Shown one piece after another: positions 24,236 through 36,480 of a stretch of 64,000 nt of DNA. The stretch spans positions 78,174 to 142,173 of the forward strand of contig LUVW01000028.1 in NCBI GenBank assembly GCA_001661515.1. Direction: 5' to 3'. The stretch is from Capniomyces stellatus. Taxonomy: Eukaryota > Kickxellomycota > Harpellomycetes > Harpellales > Legeriomycetaceae. The notes under the pieces are model-generated. The model was given only the letters and a program-made list of their open reading frames with translations, searched no databases and had not been told where the DNA came from. The translations under genes and the position numbers were made by a program. The stretch's first letter is position 1. Each line of letters starts with the position of its first letter.

Positions 24236-25912
24236 ATGAATTCCAAACTGCTGGCAACAAAAGGCTGTTTAATCGCAGGCAGAATCGCCCCCTTCAGCGT
24301 TTCTCTCGCCAATTCAGCGGCTGGTTCTATCTCTTTAAAGATGGCAAATATCAAAAGTATCAACTCCGCCAGTCACCAATCTCGACCATATTCGAAATTA
24401 CACCAAGAAAACAATACAAAAAAAATAAACATTACCAAAGTCATGGCCTTTAAGCCCCACGATAATAGCGAAAAGCGAAGGTACTCTTCAAAGGTGGTGA
24501 ACAATGTCTATGTAATCCAGAAAAATTCCCCCTTCATGCTGTTTCTGAAGTGTTTGGTTGGGTTTTGCGCAGCTTCGGTGTTTTCAGTAACCGTGTACGC
24601 TTATGGATCACATTGGTATATAGAAAATTGCATCGAGTCGACTTCTCCTAACCTGGATGATGAAACAAGGAGATTGGTCCGTGCTGCTACTTATAGAAAA
24701 CTTGTATACTCCGAGCCCAGGATCAGCAAGGCGTATTTAGAGAGAGCTGTTGAGAACTTGACAAAGCTGGGGAAAATGTCTGAATATGAGCCCGAGTTTT
24801 TGGAAATCTTTGTCAAGATGGCTGACGTGAACATGGCAATTGGCGAATATGAACTGGCAATTGCCGAATTACACAAGGTTCTGGGTCATATAGACAAGGT
24901 AGAGGGCACTTTTACAAACCCCCAAGCTCAAAACAACACTGATTTGCCAACGGATCATCCAATAGTGTACAACACTGACTGGTGTTTTCGCTTTAAAATC
25001 AATGTCTATATGATGTTGGGTAATTGCAAAATGTCGTTGTCCCAGTTTGATGACGCCAGCGCTGCGTTTACCAACGCCTTAAAAATCGCTAAAGACTATG
25101 AAGGTTTTATAACAAACACTGACGCTATACCAAACAGCCAAAGATTGGCCAGCAAGGACGATTTATCTCTTTCCAAAGCGTTGCTAGCTTTGTCGCTTGG
25201 CGAGATTTTTACTATAAAGGACAAGTCCAAACAGGCCGAAATTCTCTTTAAAAGCGTAGTCAACTCTGTCAACGACCATAACGAGTCATCAGCTGAGCTA
25301 AACGCATCACTAGCCAACGAGTCCAGCAATCAATCTCACCCAAACTCTGCAAATCCCCAAGTTTCGTTTTTAGATAAAATCTCGCAGTGGGCTGCTGGTA
25401 AAGTCAAAGAAATGTCCAACAGTCCCGTTGTAAACAAATGGGCTTGTTTAGATGCTATTGCTTTGTTTCAACTGTCCCAGCTTTATAAGCGAATGGAAAA
25501 CGCCGACTTGAGCAAATCCTTTGCTCGAGCGTCTCTCGAGATTTCATCCAACAGCGAGCCCACCCCTGCTTGTATTGAGTGCTCATTTAGCTCGCTATTG
25601 TTTTTAGGAAAGACATTGCAGGTAAGCTGATACCCCCTCCCCTCCTCCCCTCCTCCCCCCTTTAAACATTGAATTGGTCCTTTATTTAATAATGGAGAAA
25701 ATCAATCCAATTATAGTAATGTGGATATCTGCTAATGTTTTGATTGTACTATTTAATACATAACTGTACTGATGTAGAATGAAGGCGATTACCAAAAATC
25801 AATGGAGTATCTGTCCAATGCTGCAGTCTTGGCTTCCAAGAACAATATTCCCGAGCTCCACCTTGCCATTAGCTCCCTTGAAGATCTGCGAAGATTGATT
25901 GAGTCGGAATGA
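24236..25912 (+). CDS. Mgr3-like mitochondrial membrane TPR protein
   Basis: Two exons, 24236-25621 and 25778-25912 (GT-AG, phase 0), 506 residues. The first about 95 residues are Ser/Lys/Asn-rich and nearly free of acidic residues, consistent with a mitochondrial targeting sequence. A single membrane segment follows at about 99-121 (MLFLKCLVGFCAASVFSVTV), then helical TPR-like repeats, such as KAYLERAVENLTKLGK, AIGEYELAIAELHKVLG, LSQFDDASAAFTNALKIA and EGDYQKSMEYLSNAAVLA. Yeast Mgr3 has the same layout and nearly the same length (501 residues); it is an adaptor that feeds substrates to the i-AAA protease Yme1 at the inner membrane. No catalytic motif is seen. Orthology is inferred from architecture, not from a signature motif, so other mitochondrial TPR proteins remain possible. 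The intron separates the last TPR. Confidence 0.6.
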
Positions 25913-28758
25913 TTAAATATTTCGAGCAATTTCAATAAAAAATAAAATAAAACCGATTCAATAAAAACGTACATTTAACGAAATCCCAAGCATTTGTCAA
26001 TATTTACATCATACAATGTTCAACGTGTACGCTCAAGTACTTGCACCTCCTCCCTCCTCCCTCCTCACCCGATTATAGAACGGACTGTTCCAACTTTTTT
26101 TAAATTTTTTTTATTGGTATTTGCCGCTCTGATTCTAAAACAACATCGTTATTTTAATACAGGAGTAATAAAAACAAGCCATTTCAATTGCAGTTTTATA
26201 TTTCAAATCCAATTCTATCCAGTGTAATTATAATCGCTGTCTACACCCCCCAGTCAATTGTATTAGTTGGGTGTATACTGAGTTGTAACCGGCCTGGTTA
26301 TCAAACCGCTCATTCCGTCATTATCAGACATTTTGTTGCCAGAAGAGTGGGTGAGTGATATGAGGTTATTGCTAGTTTTTTTTTTTGGGAAGAGAGGAAG
26401 GGAGGGGGGGGGGTCGGAAAAAGCGATTTGGTCCAGAGAAAAAGTAACTCGACTTGATTTGAATTTCAAACGTATTCCTAATTGAATAACATCAAAAGTA
26501 GCTAATAAATAATAATAAAATCCTGATATATATGGTTTTTGCCTAAAGTTTCGTATCAGAATTGGCGGTGACTACCATCGAGGGTTTAGATAATTATAAG
26601 AGTAACTGTTATATATTGTTTAGTTGTAAATCCAACTTTGATTTGTACTGCAAACAATGAACAGGAGTTAAGGATATAAATTAAGTAATTTACTCCAATT
26701 TTACCAATAGATTTGTTGAAGTCAAACTAGTTTAACAAAACTAAATAGATTTTCTTCTAGATTTTCCAAATGATGGGATATGGGGATATGGTAAATGTAA
26801 ATGTAATTTTGATTTTGTTGTTGAAATGGTTAGAAAACAGGAAGTTTATTCAAATAGCTTTGATTCAATCTAAATACGTTTTTCACTAGTGTTTTGGAAT
26901 GTGTTGGTGATATAAACTTGATTGTTGTCATTTCATTTTGCAAACAATCAAGATAATTGCCAGCATCGATGTATTGATTTAATTTGATTCGCAAAAACAC
27001 ATTTACTTTGCTGCTAAAGACCAAAATATTTACCAAGAATGTATTAAATATTCGGGATTATATCAGGTTTGGGATTAAGTGCACGTGATGTACATAACTC
27101 ACTTGCTTTTGGCTGTTTTCGGTAGATGGGCTAGAGATTTGACTATTGAGGGAGGTTTTAGAACCTCAGGCATTTATAGCAACAACAAAAAATAATCAAG
27201 TTGAAATATTGATTTTTTATTCCTCTAAAAGTATTTTTATTACCAAAGTCAACCAAAAAGTTTGTCAAATCCAAAAAAAAAAAATTAGTTGTGTTTAGAT
27301 ATGTATGTGCATTTTTTTTTAAAGATACATTTAGCAGGAGCACATCATAATTTCTTCAGTGATAATTATACAATGAGCGGGATAGAATCATAATGGGCCA
27401 ACTACAATCAGCAATTAGATACGTGTAGCATTTTATTGTATTGTTGATTTATACACAACTAGAGTAAAAACAAACTAAATGCACTCTGTAAAGTGGGGTT
27501 CTAGACAATCAGATATTATTTTAGCAATTTTTATTCTAGTTTGTTAGTAGTTATTTTTTCTATATCTTTTACTATTGCCCCTCCCCCCGCTAGTTAGTGG
27601 TAGTGGAGCTTTGTTGGAATAGTTGTGGAAAATTGGTTGAATATGATGTTTTCTTTTCTGTTTTTTGTTTTTTGTTTTATCCAGATCGTTAGTCAAGGCA
27701 ATAAATGTTAAAATGTGTTTGGTTTGGATTTGGATAGACACAAAGTAAATAAACAAACGGCTATTATTGATTCGTTGCGAGAAATAAAGTTAATTTAGTG
27801 AAATTTGGAATTAACTAATGTAGAACAACAAAGTTATTTAAAGAAATAATTAATTAGTAAATGCTAATTGAAGGTTACTAAATGACTGTAAAAAAATAGA
27901 AATTGATGCAATTATTGGAAAACTTTAATTAATTACGCATTCTTTTGTTTTATTTTTCCGGTTACAAAAACAAAGAATGCAATAGTTAAATCGAATAGTG
28001 CCTTTTAAACAGTTCATTCAAAGTAGCTTGGAGCATTACAGTGATAATACACTTTTATCTAACGTGTAAAAGTAAGGACGTAGAGCTGAGGAGAAAGGGA
28101 AAAAAAAGGGGAGTGAACTTTATCGAAAGAACAGAGCGCCCAAGTGTTAATAACAATAGCAATAGCAACAGCCTCGTACAGTACCTAGTATACGTAAACC
28201 AGGGCTAGCAAAGAAATATAATAACTTTTTTTTTTTGACAGATACAAATCCTATCAAATATACAACCGGCGGGATATAATAGTTTCAGAAGCCAAGGCAA
28301 TATTAATGGTGGTCAGATAGCAAGAGCTGACATTCAAGTATATGCTATTCACCACAAAAGACTGCAAAGAGTGAGAAAAGGAAGCATATTTATAACAATA
28401 AGAGTTCAAGTAACAGGTTTAGGGGTTAAGAAAGGAGGTTAGCAAAAACAAAAGCAGAAGCCAGGCTAGTAGCAATCACAAAGAGGTGAGTATTATTTTC
28501 AAATCGACGAAATTCGAAATCAAATTTGGAAATAAAGGGTGTTAGTATATCGTTGTTCGTTTAGTAGGCGTTTGAAACAGGCCTATTAGTTTCAGTAATA
28601 TCAAGTAGATAAAGAAAGGACAAGTGTGGTAGTTATATGGTAGTTATAGAATGTAACAATAGTGTGTCAATTAATACATCGTCTAATAGATAGCAAAAAC
28701 CGAAATTTATAGCCTACTTTACGGGATAAAAAAAGGGGCTGACAAATGTAATGAGACA
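25913..28758. other. Gene-poor spacer before the RhoGEF
   Basis: About 2.8 kb of AT-rich DNA. A GGAGG-type purine run is mirrored by CTCCCTCC at 26047-26065, a poly-G run lies at 26402-26413, and one tiny reading frame is noted separately at 26270-26335. A minus-strand frame at 26830-27036 is weakly coding-like but unsupported. The last about 700 bases (28050-28758) are A-rich with short purine blocks and probably carry the RhoGEF leader, including a GTGAGT donor-like site at 28487. Confidence 0.45.
26270..26335 (-). other. Tiny reading frame, uncertain
   Basis: A 22-codon frame on the minus strand, MSDNDGMSGLITRPVTTQYT and two more residues, with an A-rich start context (CAACAAAATG). A donor-like GTATAC falls inside the last codons, and an acceptor with a preceding T run (TTGTTTTAG) lies about 115 bases further along the minus strand. 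It could therefore be exon 1 of a small two-exon gene. No family resemblance. Confidence 0.15.
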
Positions 28759-28762
28759 ATGA
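28746..28762 (+). promoter_or_regulatory. Two minimal upstream reading frames abutting the RhoGEF start
   Basis: ATG TAA at 28746-28751 is a start codon followed at once by stop. A second ATG at 28751 reads three codons to a TGA at 28760-28762 that overlaps the main ATG (28759). Such frames commonly reduce or tune initiation at the main start in eukaryotes. That they do so here is inference, and depends on the transcript starting upstream and 28759 being the true start. Confidence 0.45.
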
Positions 28763-31700
28763 GAGATAGAGATAGTACAGAGCACCCAAGGGTATCAAAA
28801 AGGAATAGCCAGCAGCAGAGAAATGATAGCGGATCTGGCACTATCATCGCTTTTAGTGATGATATGATGACAAAAAGTGAAGACAAAAGTAAAATTTGGA
28901 GGGCAGAGGATGTAGTGTTATCCAAGTACATGGAGATGGACCAGGACAATAGTTTATCAGGTGGTATTTATGCCAAGAATTTTATGGACACATTCAGCGG
29001 TAGTAAGGATAGCCACTATTACGTTGGATACGAAGAGAGTATAGGTCCTATATATATAGCTATTGAGACTAGCAACATAGATTCAGAGTATAAAGTATTG
29101 GTTCGAAGTATTGGGGTACGTTGTTTTGTAAAACCGACTGGTGTATATAATATATATGATGATTTAAATATTGCCAAACTGACTAAGCGTAGTAAGATTA
29201 GAATAACATATCAAACAAGGTAAAAGTATGGAGTCAGTATTGAAGGTTTGATAAATGCATATAGGGGTACAGTGTAGTGGATGTTAGAAGGGATGAAATA
29301 GCGGCAAAAAACCTGACTAGAATTTGTGCAAACACAGGTATCAAGGCGCTAAACAGTTTAATAATATTGTGTGGGTTGGACAAGTACCTGGCACAGATAC
29401 ACAGAGAGAAGCTGAGGTATCTGATGTGGTATAGTAAGCAAGAAGCCAAAGCTAGTGAGTTTTTCAAAAAAGCGGTGGATGTGGGCAATAGAAGACAGGA
29501 TGGGGTGCTTGCCAGTGATGGGCGTGGGGCTGGCGGGTTTGCGGAGAAAGGTGCGAATGGGTCTTATAAAGGCACAGGAGTTGACGAGAGTATCATCCCG
29601 AGCGATGACAGCAGCAGGGAGGCAAGGAGTGAGTTGATTGAGAATGTTATTGATTTTTTAAACCTGGATTTTGCAGGGATAAACACACAGTCTATACTAA
29701 GTTCACTGAAGGAGGTCGATGATCCGCAGATGCCAATGCTACTTTGCAAAGTTGAACCCAAATTGGTAAGTGTAATATTTGTTGAAATATTGAGCGCGTG
29801 GATAGTTGAAAGGGCGGATATGATGGTCAAGTAACAAGCGTTGGACGAGTGTTGTAATTAAATGGATAAAACTTTGAAAATAGGTAAAGTCGGACAAAAC
29901 AATAGATTTGATAGTGTTGGGGCATGATCCATGCGACCCATTGCAGGATGGAGAGGTTCCAATTTACAAGACGATGCTGGAGGAGTTGGGTAAAGATCTT
30001 TTGGGAGAAGCAAGGGGTGAGCCATGGTTTAGAGGGGAGGAAAGTAGAACGGGGTGTGGAGTAGAGAGGAAAAACGCGGAGCAGAATCAAGAAACAGTAG
30101 ATATAACTGAAAAGTCAGTTTCAGAAAAGGGGTCAGAGTTGTCTGGAAATACAAAGGCAGAAGAGATGCACTTTGAGGCTAAGGAAGATTCAAAAGGCGA
30201 GGTTGAGGAAGATTCGATTGTTAGAGTTAAAGAGGAGGTTAGAGCTAAAAAGGAGAGGGTAAACAATAGAGATAATGTGATTGACGAGATAATCGAGTCA
30301 GAGAAAAAGTACTTGGAGAACCTGAGGTTTCTAGTTCAAAAGTACTTGATCCCGTTAAAAAACAAGTCGTTTGATGGAACAGTGACAGTAATACCAGTTT
30401 ACGAGACAAAGATAATATTTGGAAATATAGAGAGTATTTTGAGTATGAACGATAAATTTCTAAAAGATCTTGAGGAAAAATCACAAGCGGTGGCGAGGAG
30501 AAATGTGGGAAAAGATAGGAGTGCAGAAGGAGCAAAATACTTGGAGTTCCAAGTAGGAAAAGTGTGCAAGGAGTACTTTAAAAGGTTTGAGATATACGGG
30601 AGATATATAAGCGGATATCTGCAAGCGGTCGAAAAGTCACGAGAGATGCAGCTGAAACATCCGTATTATATGGAGTTTTTATCAGCAGTTAGAGAATCAA
30701 ACAAAGAAAAAAAGTTTATATTGGAGGATTTGCTGGTGATGCCAGTGCAGCGGATTCCTAGATACACGTTGTTTGTAAACGAGCTAATAAAGTACGCCAA
30801 GCAGGGCACACAGGAACACACCAGCTTAAAGTGGTGTTTAAAGGAGCTAAACTCGATAGGGTACTTGGAGCGAGACCCGTTCAATAATCCATACAACCAC
30901 ATGATGGCAATCAATTTGAAGAGCAGCAACTCTAAAAGCCATGGACTGATGGACAAGGAAAAATGTGCAGGCGGAGGCAAGAAAACAAAAGACACTAAAT
31001 TAGGAGGAACCAAGGGGGACGGATTCAACGAGGCGCTGGGGGGAGGCAGGGGAGGCAAGTTTGAAATGGAGATGGAGATGGAGATGGAAAAGTCGCTATC
31101 GAAGCCAGTTGCAGAGACGTTGTCGGAGTTATCATGGTTGCTTTCGGTGATAGAAAACTGTCCACCAAGTCTGATTAGTGCACGCAGAGTTTTGATGGGA
31201 ATAATAGAGGCAAAGGAGGTGGAGGTAGCAGGAGTAGAAATGAAGGTGGAGTCAAAGACACGATTAGTAAGGCTGGGAACAGTAACCAAAAGCAATAGGC
31301 TAAACGATCGGCAGTGTAACAAAAGACTGGACAACCCAGGACTAAACAGCCCATACAAAAGGATGGCAAGCAGCAGTGGACTGTCATTTGACAATAGCAT
31401 CAAGGCCGAATCATCGACAAAAGTGCTGAGAAAGGGATCGTTGAACCACATTAGCTCAATGAACGCAGCAGCAGTAAGTAAGGATACAGGAGGAGATATT
31501 GTGCTGATTATGTTCTCGGATTCGCTGATGGTGGTTGAGCAAATAGCGGGCGCAGATATGTTGGATTTGAGTAGCTTGAAGGAAATGAAGAAGGTGACAA
31601 GAGCGGGGAATCTGAAGGCGGCAGAAACACCGAGCGCAAAGTATAGAGCATGCAGAAAAAGAGCAAAGTTTCTAACATGGGTTTCGCTGGAGAGATTGCA

Positions 31701-34700
31701 GATTTTTGACAAGGAAAGCAACACGAACCCACTGGGATTTTATTTACACTGTGTCCCCAAACAGGCACTGAAAACGAGACAATGGAGGGAAATTTGTCCT
31801 CAAAACAGCCAAAATAAACCAAACAAGTATGTCGACACCGAAAGTCTTGGACCAAGCCAGAAACGTCACCAGGAATCGGCAGAGTATTTAGCAGGAGAAA
31901 ATAGGGGGAACAATAGATCAGATTTATCAGGAGAATCGGATGTGTATTCAAGTATAAACAACAGAACCCGGAATAGAGCAGAACAGCTGCGACGGCTGAA
32001 TCAGTACAAAAGGTTTGAGGAGGCATTTGTGCTAGGTAGCGACTTTGATGCTTTAAAAGAGATGAATAGAGGCCAGGAACTAAACAGCTCGCCATTGCTT
32101 AGCTCTAACAAGCCAGTCAATCGACAGAGCAGCTTTTTCAACTATTCCGTTGGTAGCTCAGACAATGTTTATAAACAAGGAATCGGCTACCAATCAGGAC
32201 TGGGGCAAAGAAAGTCATCGCTTGAACTCAATATTTCCGACAATATACAGGATTCGGGAATGAGAGGAAATAGCTTGAATAGCTATGAGGATTATTCGTT
32301 TTCTACTTTGAATGTGTACTATGGAAAAAAATACTGGTTTCCAAAAAGCCTGCACGAGTATTCTGTATGTAACCCAGATCTAAAAGAAAAGTTTAGGTAT
32401 TTAGTTCGGGAAATGAAAAGCCGCAACCAAGATTTGCTGCTGAGTTCAACACCACCAACACCACCAGCATCAATAGCAACAACAAACGCAGCTAAAGAAG
32501 GAAAAATGAATAATGTAAATAGCAAAGATTCATTCTCCAACTCGGAACTGAATTTAATTAAACCCAACGAAGATAGTCATGGAAGAAACATACCGTGTAG
32601 ATATGTAACAGTGAATGTAAAAAACCAGGTATTGACGTTTCGGCTGTGGCGGTGGGAGCAATATGCTAACGCATCAGTAGAAGATGTCGCAGGGTGGCGA
32701 TCAGGCATGGCATTGGTTGTAGACGTAAGAGAAAAACGGAATCTGAGCAAGACTAAACGGTCAGATTCAGGAATTCAAGTTGGCCAAAAAGCACGTGATT
32801 TGGAACAGGAAGAGGTTTTTGTGGATTTACCAGAAATATATGTACCCGAGTTTGCAGGGTGGATTGAAATAGTAAAGAAGGCTGAAAGTGGGTCAAAGGC
32901 AAACAGTAGAGGAATGGACGATGGTGAGGTTGAGGTTGAGGTTGAAAGTGGATTTGGATACGACATCAAGTTTATTATTCCCAACTATAAAACGATAAAC
33001 AACAGCAACAACCTAAGCAAGGTTCTTTACAACCAAACAGAATTTGAAAAAAAATTGATTGGAGTAAACTGGTACAAAAAGGCACTGAAAAAGTGGGTTT
33101 TCCGTTCAGATAATATAAGGGGTTCGACAGAGATATTCAAGGCGGCAATAAACATGCACGAATACATGCACAGAACTCATCCAATGAATTATCTGGTGCA
33201 ATGTAGCTACCAGCTAAGTTTTTTGACATCAATGTTTAGTGGTATAGAGGCCTTAGCAGTGGGAAATGAAAATTTAAACTTGTTTGCCTTTGGATACTTG
33301 AAGGCAGTGATGAGTAGTGTGAAAGAAAAAGAACAAGAAGAACACGAAGATGAACACGAAGATGAACACGAAGAAGAACAAGGACAAGAAAGAAGAAAAG
33401 AAAGAGGAGACTCGAGATTCAATAGCCCAATCGAGTCGACTGATTGTGATGGTTCAAATCTACAATCACAATTAATTAGCGATTATGTGATTGTAGAGCA
33501 GCAGCAGCAGGAAATAGTTGGCGAGAATAATTCTAGTAAAGAGGGAAAGTATAGAGTTGATGAAGCAAAAAAAGCCTTTTCAGAGTTGAAGAACGAAGGG
33601 TGTAAAGCAAACACAAATACAAGCGAGATTTTGAAACCAAGTGGTTCCAGCTTGCTGATTCGGGCCAAAAGCTATGTAACAAAGTTTCGCAGAAACAACA
33701 GTTTTAAAGGATATTACACAGAGAACCTAGTTAGAAGAAAAACGACGAATAGAATAGACTTACCAAGCAGTAACACGTTGAGTATGAGTTTATTGACTGA
33801 TTCTAGCTCAAATAATACAAGCGAGGATGGTGCGGAAAGTCATCTTGCCTTTGCTAAACTGGAGTCAAAAAGCACAGATTCCAGCCCCGCCATAGTTGAG
33901 AGACCAGAAACAAATACAAACACCAAGACAAAGATCAAGACAAAAACCAAGTCAAAGACTAGACCAAATACACCTCAAAGTAAGAGTTCAGTGATTGGTA
34001 TGCAAAACATTGACGGTCAGGCGCTGAATAAAGGAAGCAATATTCTGTCTTTTGAAAACTGGCTTGATTTTATTTCCGAGTCAACGATTTCTTACCCAGA
34101 AAACGTAGAATTGCCTCTGGTTTGGGTGAGCGGGATTAGTACCATCAACAACGTGTTCAGAGTCAGCGGAAAAAACAACGTGACTTCAGGCTCAACTGTT
34201 CTAAACAGCCACGCCCACATCTTAAATGTGTTCAATAGACATAAGATCCATGCTTTCAACAGGTCTGACTTGGTTTTGATGTTGGCTAGACCTGAGAGTG
34301 GTGCATCCACAGCTCAAGGGAGTAGCCCCAGTGTTCCTCCAGACCTTAAAAGGCTTATTTCCCACCAAATCCTGTCCTCTAAAATGATTCTGGACAAAGT
34401 AACCCACTCTAAACTCTCCAACAACGGGATCAACTCATCCGCTTTGCTTGCCCTCGAGTTTGCAAAACTCATCAAGTTCCGTGAAAGTATTCTGAGCCAT
34501 ACCCCAGCCACAAGCCAAATCACTCCAAATGCTTTGACCAGAAGAAAGTCGACTGCAATTATCCAATCAAGCATATCCAAAATTCTGTCTTCAGAACTAG
34601 CCACCAAAAAGAGCCACCTCACAAACGAAGTCGCCAAAAGCTTGATGACAACCAAACAGGCAAGCATGGCGAACTTGGCTACCAGCCACCACTTGGTAAC

Positions 34701-35982
34701 TGTGTCTGCTGAAAAGACTACCGGGAATGCACAGGCCAGCGACAGAGCCCCGATTTCAAGAAACTCGGTTCCCTTAACCAAACCAGTCAAGGTTTCCAGA
34801 AACGAAATAAAGTCGTTTAACGATCTTGAAGGCTGTGTTGGTTCAACCAACTTTGCTGAGCCAATAAGTTCAGTGCTTTTCCAGGATTCAAACCAATCAG
34901 AATCTGACATATCCTCAAGTGTAAAGGCTGACAAAACCTTGCATGTAGAAAGTGTTATTCCGGCTGGGTACAAAGATCCCAACACCACTTTACCAACCAC
35001 ACCCACTTCGCCTATCGTTCCTGATATTCCCAGCAAGTCAAAGAGATTTAAAGTCGATTGCAATGTTGAAGATCAGCACAAATCATCCTGCATCAAGCTT
35101 GCGGATCCAGAGTTGGAAAATACTGCGCACTCGACTGTTGTTTCGGTAAAATCACACCAAACCTTTACTTCATTTGATTCCAACGAGGAGTTTAAACCAT
35201 GCAGCCCAATGCCAGCCTGCGAATCACAAAGCACCAGTGAACAGGATTCCGACGAATCACTGAGTACTTTTTTTGACCAAAAGGTTGACCCTGAATCCGC
35301 TTCCAACAATACTGCATTTTCCAGGCCACAGTCTGACTACACAAAATTACCTTTTGTAGCCAAAGTCAGGAATCGCTCCAACTCTACTGGTGTCATTCCC
35401 GAGACTGGCAGGAAAACTAATTGTTTGGGCTCTGACGACTCGCTAAATACAACTAGCAGGGATAGTGCTTTAGTTGACAGGCTCTACAAAAGCGCCACCA
35501 CTAGTTCTTGTCTTGAGAACACCAATAGCACCAATAAGAATACTAGAAAGCCCAAAGTCACCAAAAAGACCAGTAACATCAAGAAATTAAGCTTGCAAAG
35601 CATTTGCAGCCTCAGCATCAAAATTACTGATCACGATTTTAACAACATTCTGCTAAACAACTCCCACATTAGCAAAGACAAATCCAGCCTGAACAATGAA
35701 AACATCACCGAGTTTGTCAAAAAAAATACGTTTGACATAACTTTTGCTGATCCAGAACTTGTATCTATTGACTCCAAGTTTTCCTTTAGCTTGAAAAACA
35801 GCCCAGGCTTCAAGTTAGGCTGCAACAGCGACCTATCAACCCCCAATGAGTCCAACAAGGAGTCGGTTGAAAAGGCTAATTTAAACACCATTCTTAATGA
35901 TATCCAAAAGGAGCTTGAGGATATGGATGATATATTATCTACCCTTAAAAGCTATAAGGGGCTGATGGCCGAAACCAACTAG
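28759..35982 (+). CDS. Giant RhoGEF (Dbl-homology) signalling protein
   Basis: Three exons, 28759-29219, 29273-29825 and 29884-35982 (phases 2 and 0; introns of 53 and 58 bases), 2370 residues. A clear Dbl-homology domain lies at about residues 470-660, starting VIDEIIESEKKYLENLRFLV and containing the signature FILEDLLVMPVQRIPRYTLF, so it should catalyse GDP release on a Rho-family GTPase. A split PH-like region follows (about 876-962). The first about 330 residues form a compact, non-repetitive region (SHYYVGYEESIGPIYIAIE, LIILCGLDKYLAQIHREKL) that I do not recognise. The C-terminal 1300 residues are mostly Ser/Asn-rich with two short ordered blocks (about 1150-1180 and 1370-1460), an acidic HEDEHEDEHEEE repeat, and a final coiled coil (ILNDIQKELEDMDDILSTL). 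There is no CH or PB1 domain, so it is not Cdc24. Target GTPase unknown. Confidence 0.85.
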
Positions 35983-36480
35983 CCAATCAACATACCTGCC
36001 AACCGGCCAGTCGATCAGCACGACAATCACTCAGTCGTATCCAGTCGCTGGAATCCAAAATCGAACCCTATAGAGCTGTCTCTAGCAACAGATGTTTTGT
36101 GGCTAATTCAACGATTTTGTCTGTTTCGTTTTATAGCAATTTTTATCATTTTGTACTATTTTATATTACTCTTTTTTTTATATTTTTACATCTTAATCAA
36201 GATTTATATACTCTATTCATGTTAGTATCTTGATAGCGATGTTGTATTTCAAATAAAGTAAACGCATTAAAAAAAAATCGATAGAACAAAGAGTGAGGAG
36301 GTTGAGTAAAGAATGGAGTGATGTGTCGTCTAGATTAAAAATTAATAGCTGTAAAAGCAAAAAATGTTTACAAAACCAAGATAAAATAAATGAATTAATA
36401 AAATTAATAAATAAAATAAAGGTAATAAATAAATAATAAAAAAATAAAGGTAATAAGGGTTAGTACAATAGTCACAAGAG
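35983..36480. other. Convergent 3' spacer
   Basis: About 500 bases between the converging RhoGEF and channel genes. It contains AATAAA-like signals on both strands (for example AATAAAGTAA at 36252 and repeated AATAAATAAA near 36405-36440), suitable for polyadenylation from both sides. No gene seen. Confidence 0.6.

Noticed and set aside
28759..35982. Cdc24 as identity of the RhoGEF, to pair with the Bem1-like scaffold
   Set aside because: There is no CH domain before the DH and no C-terminal PB1 domain, and the size is several times larger.
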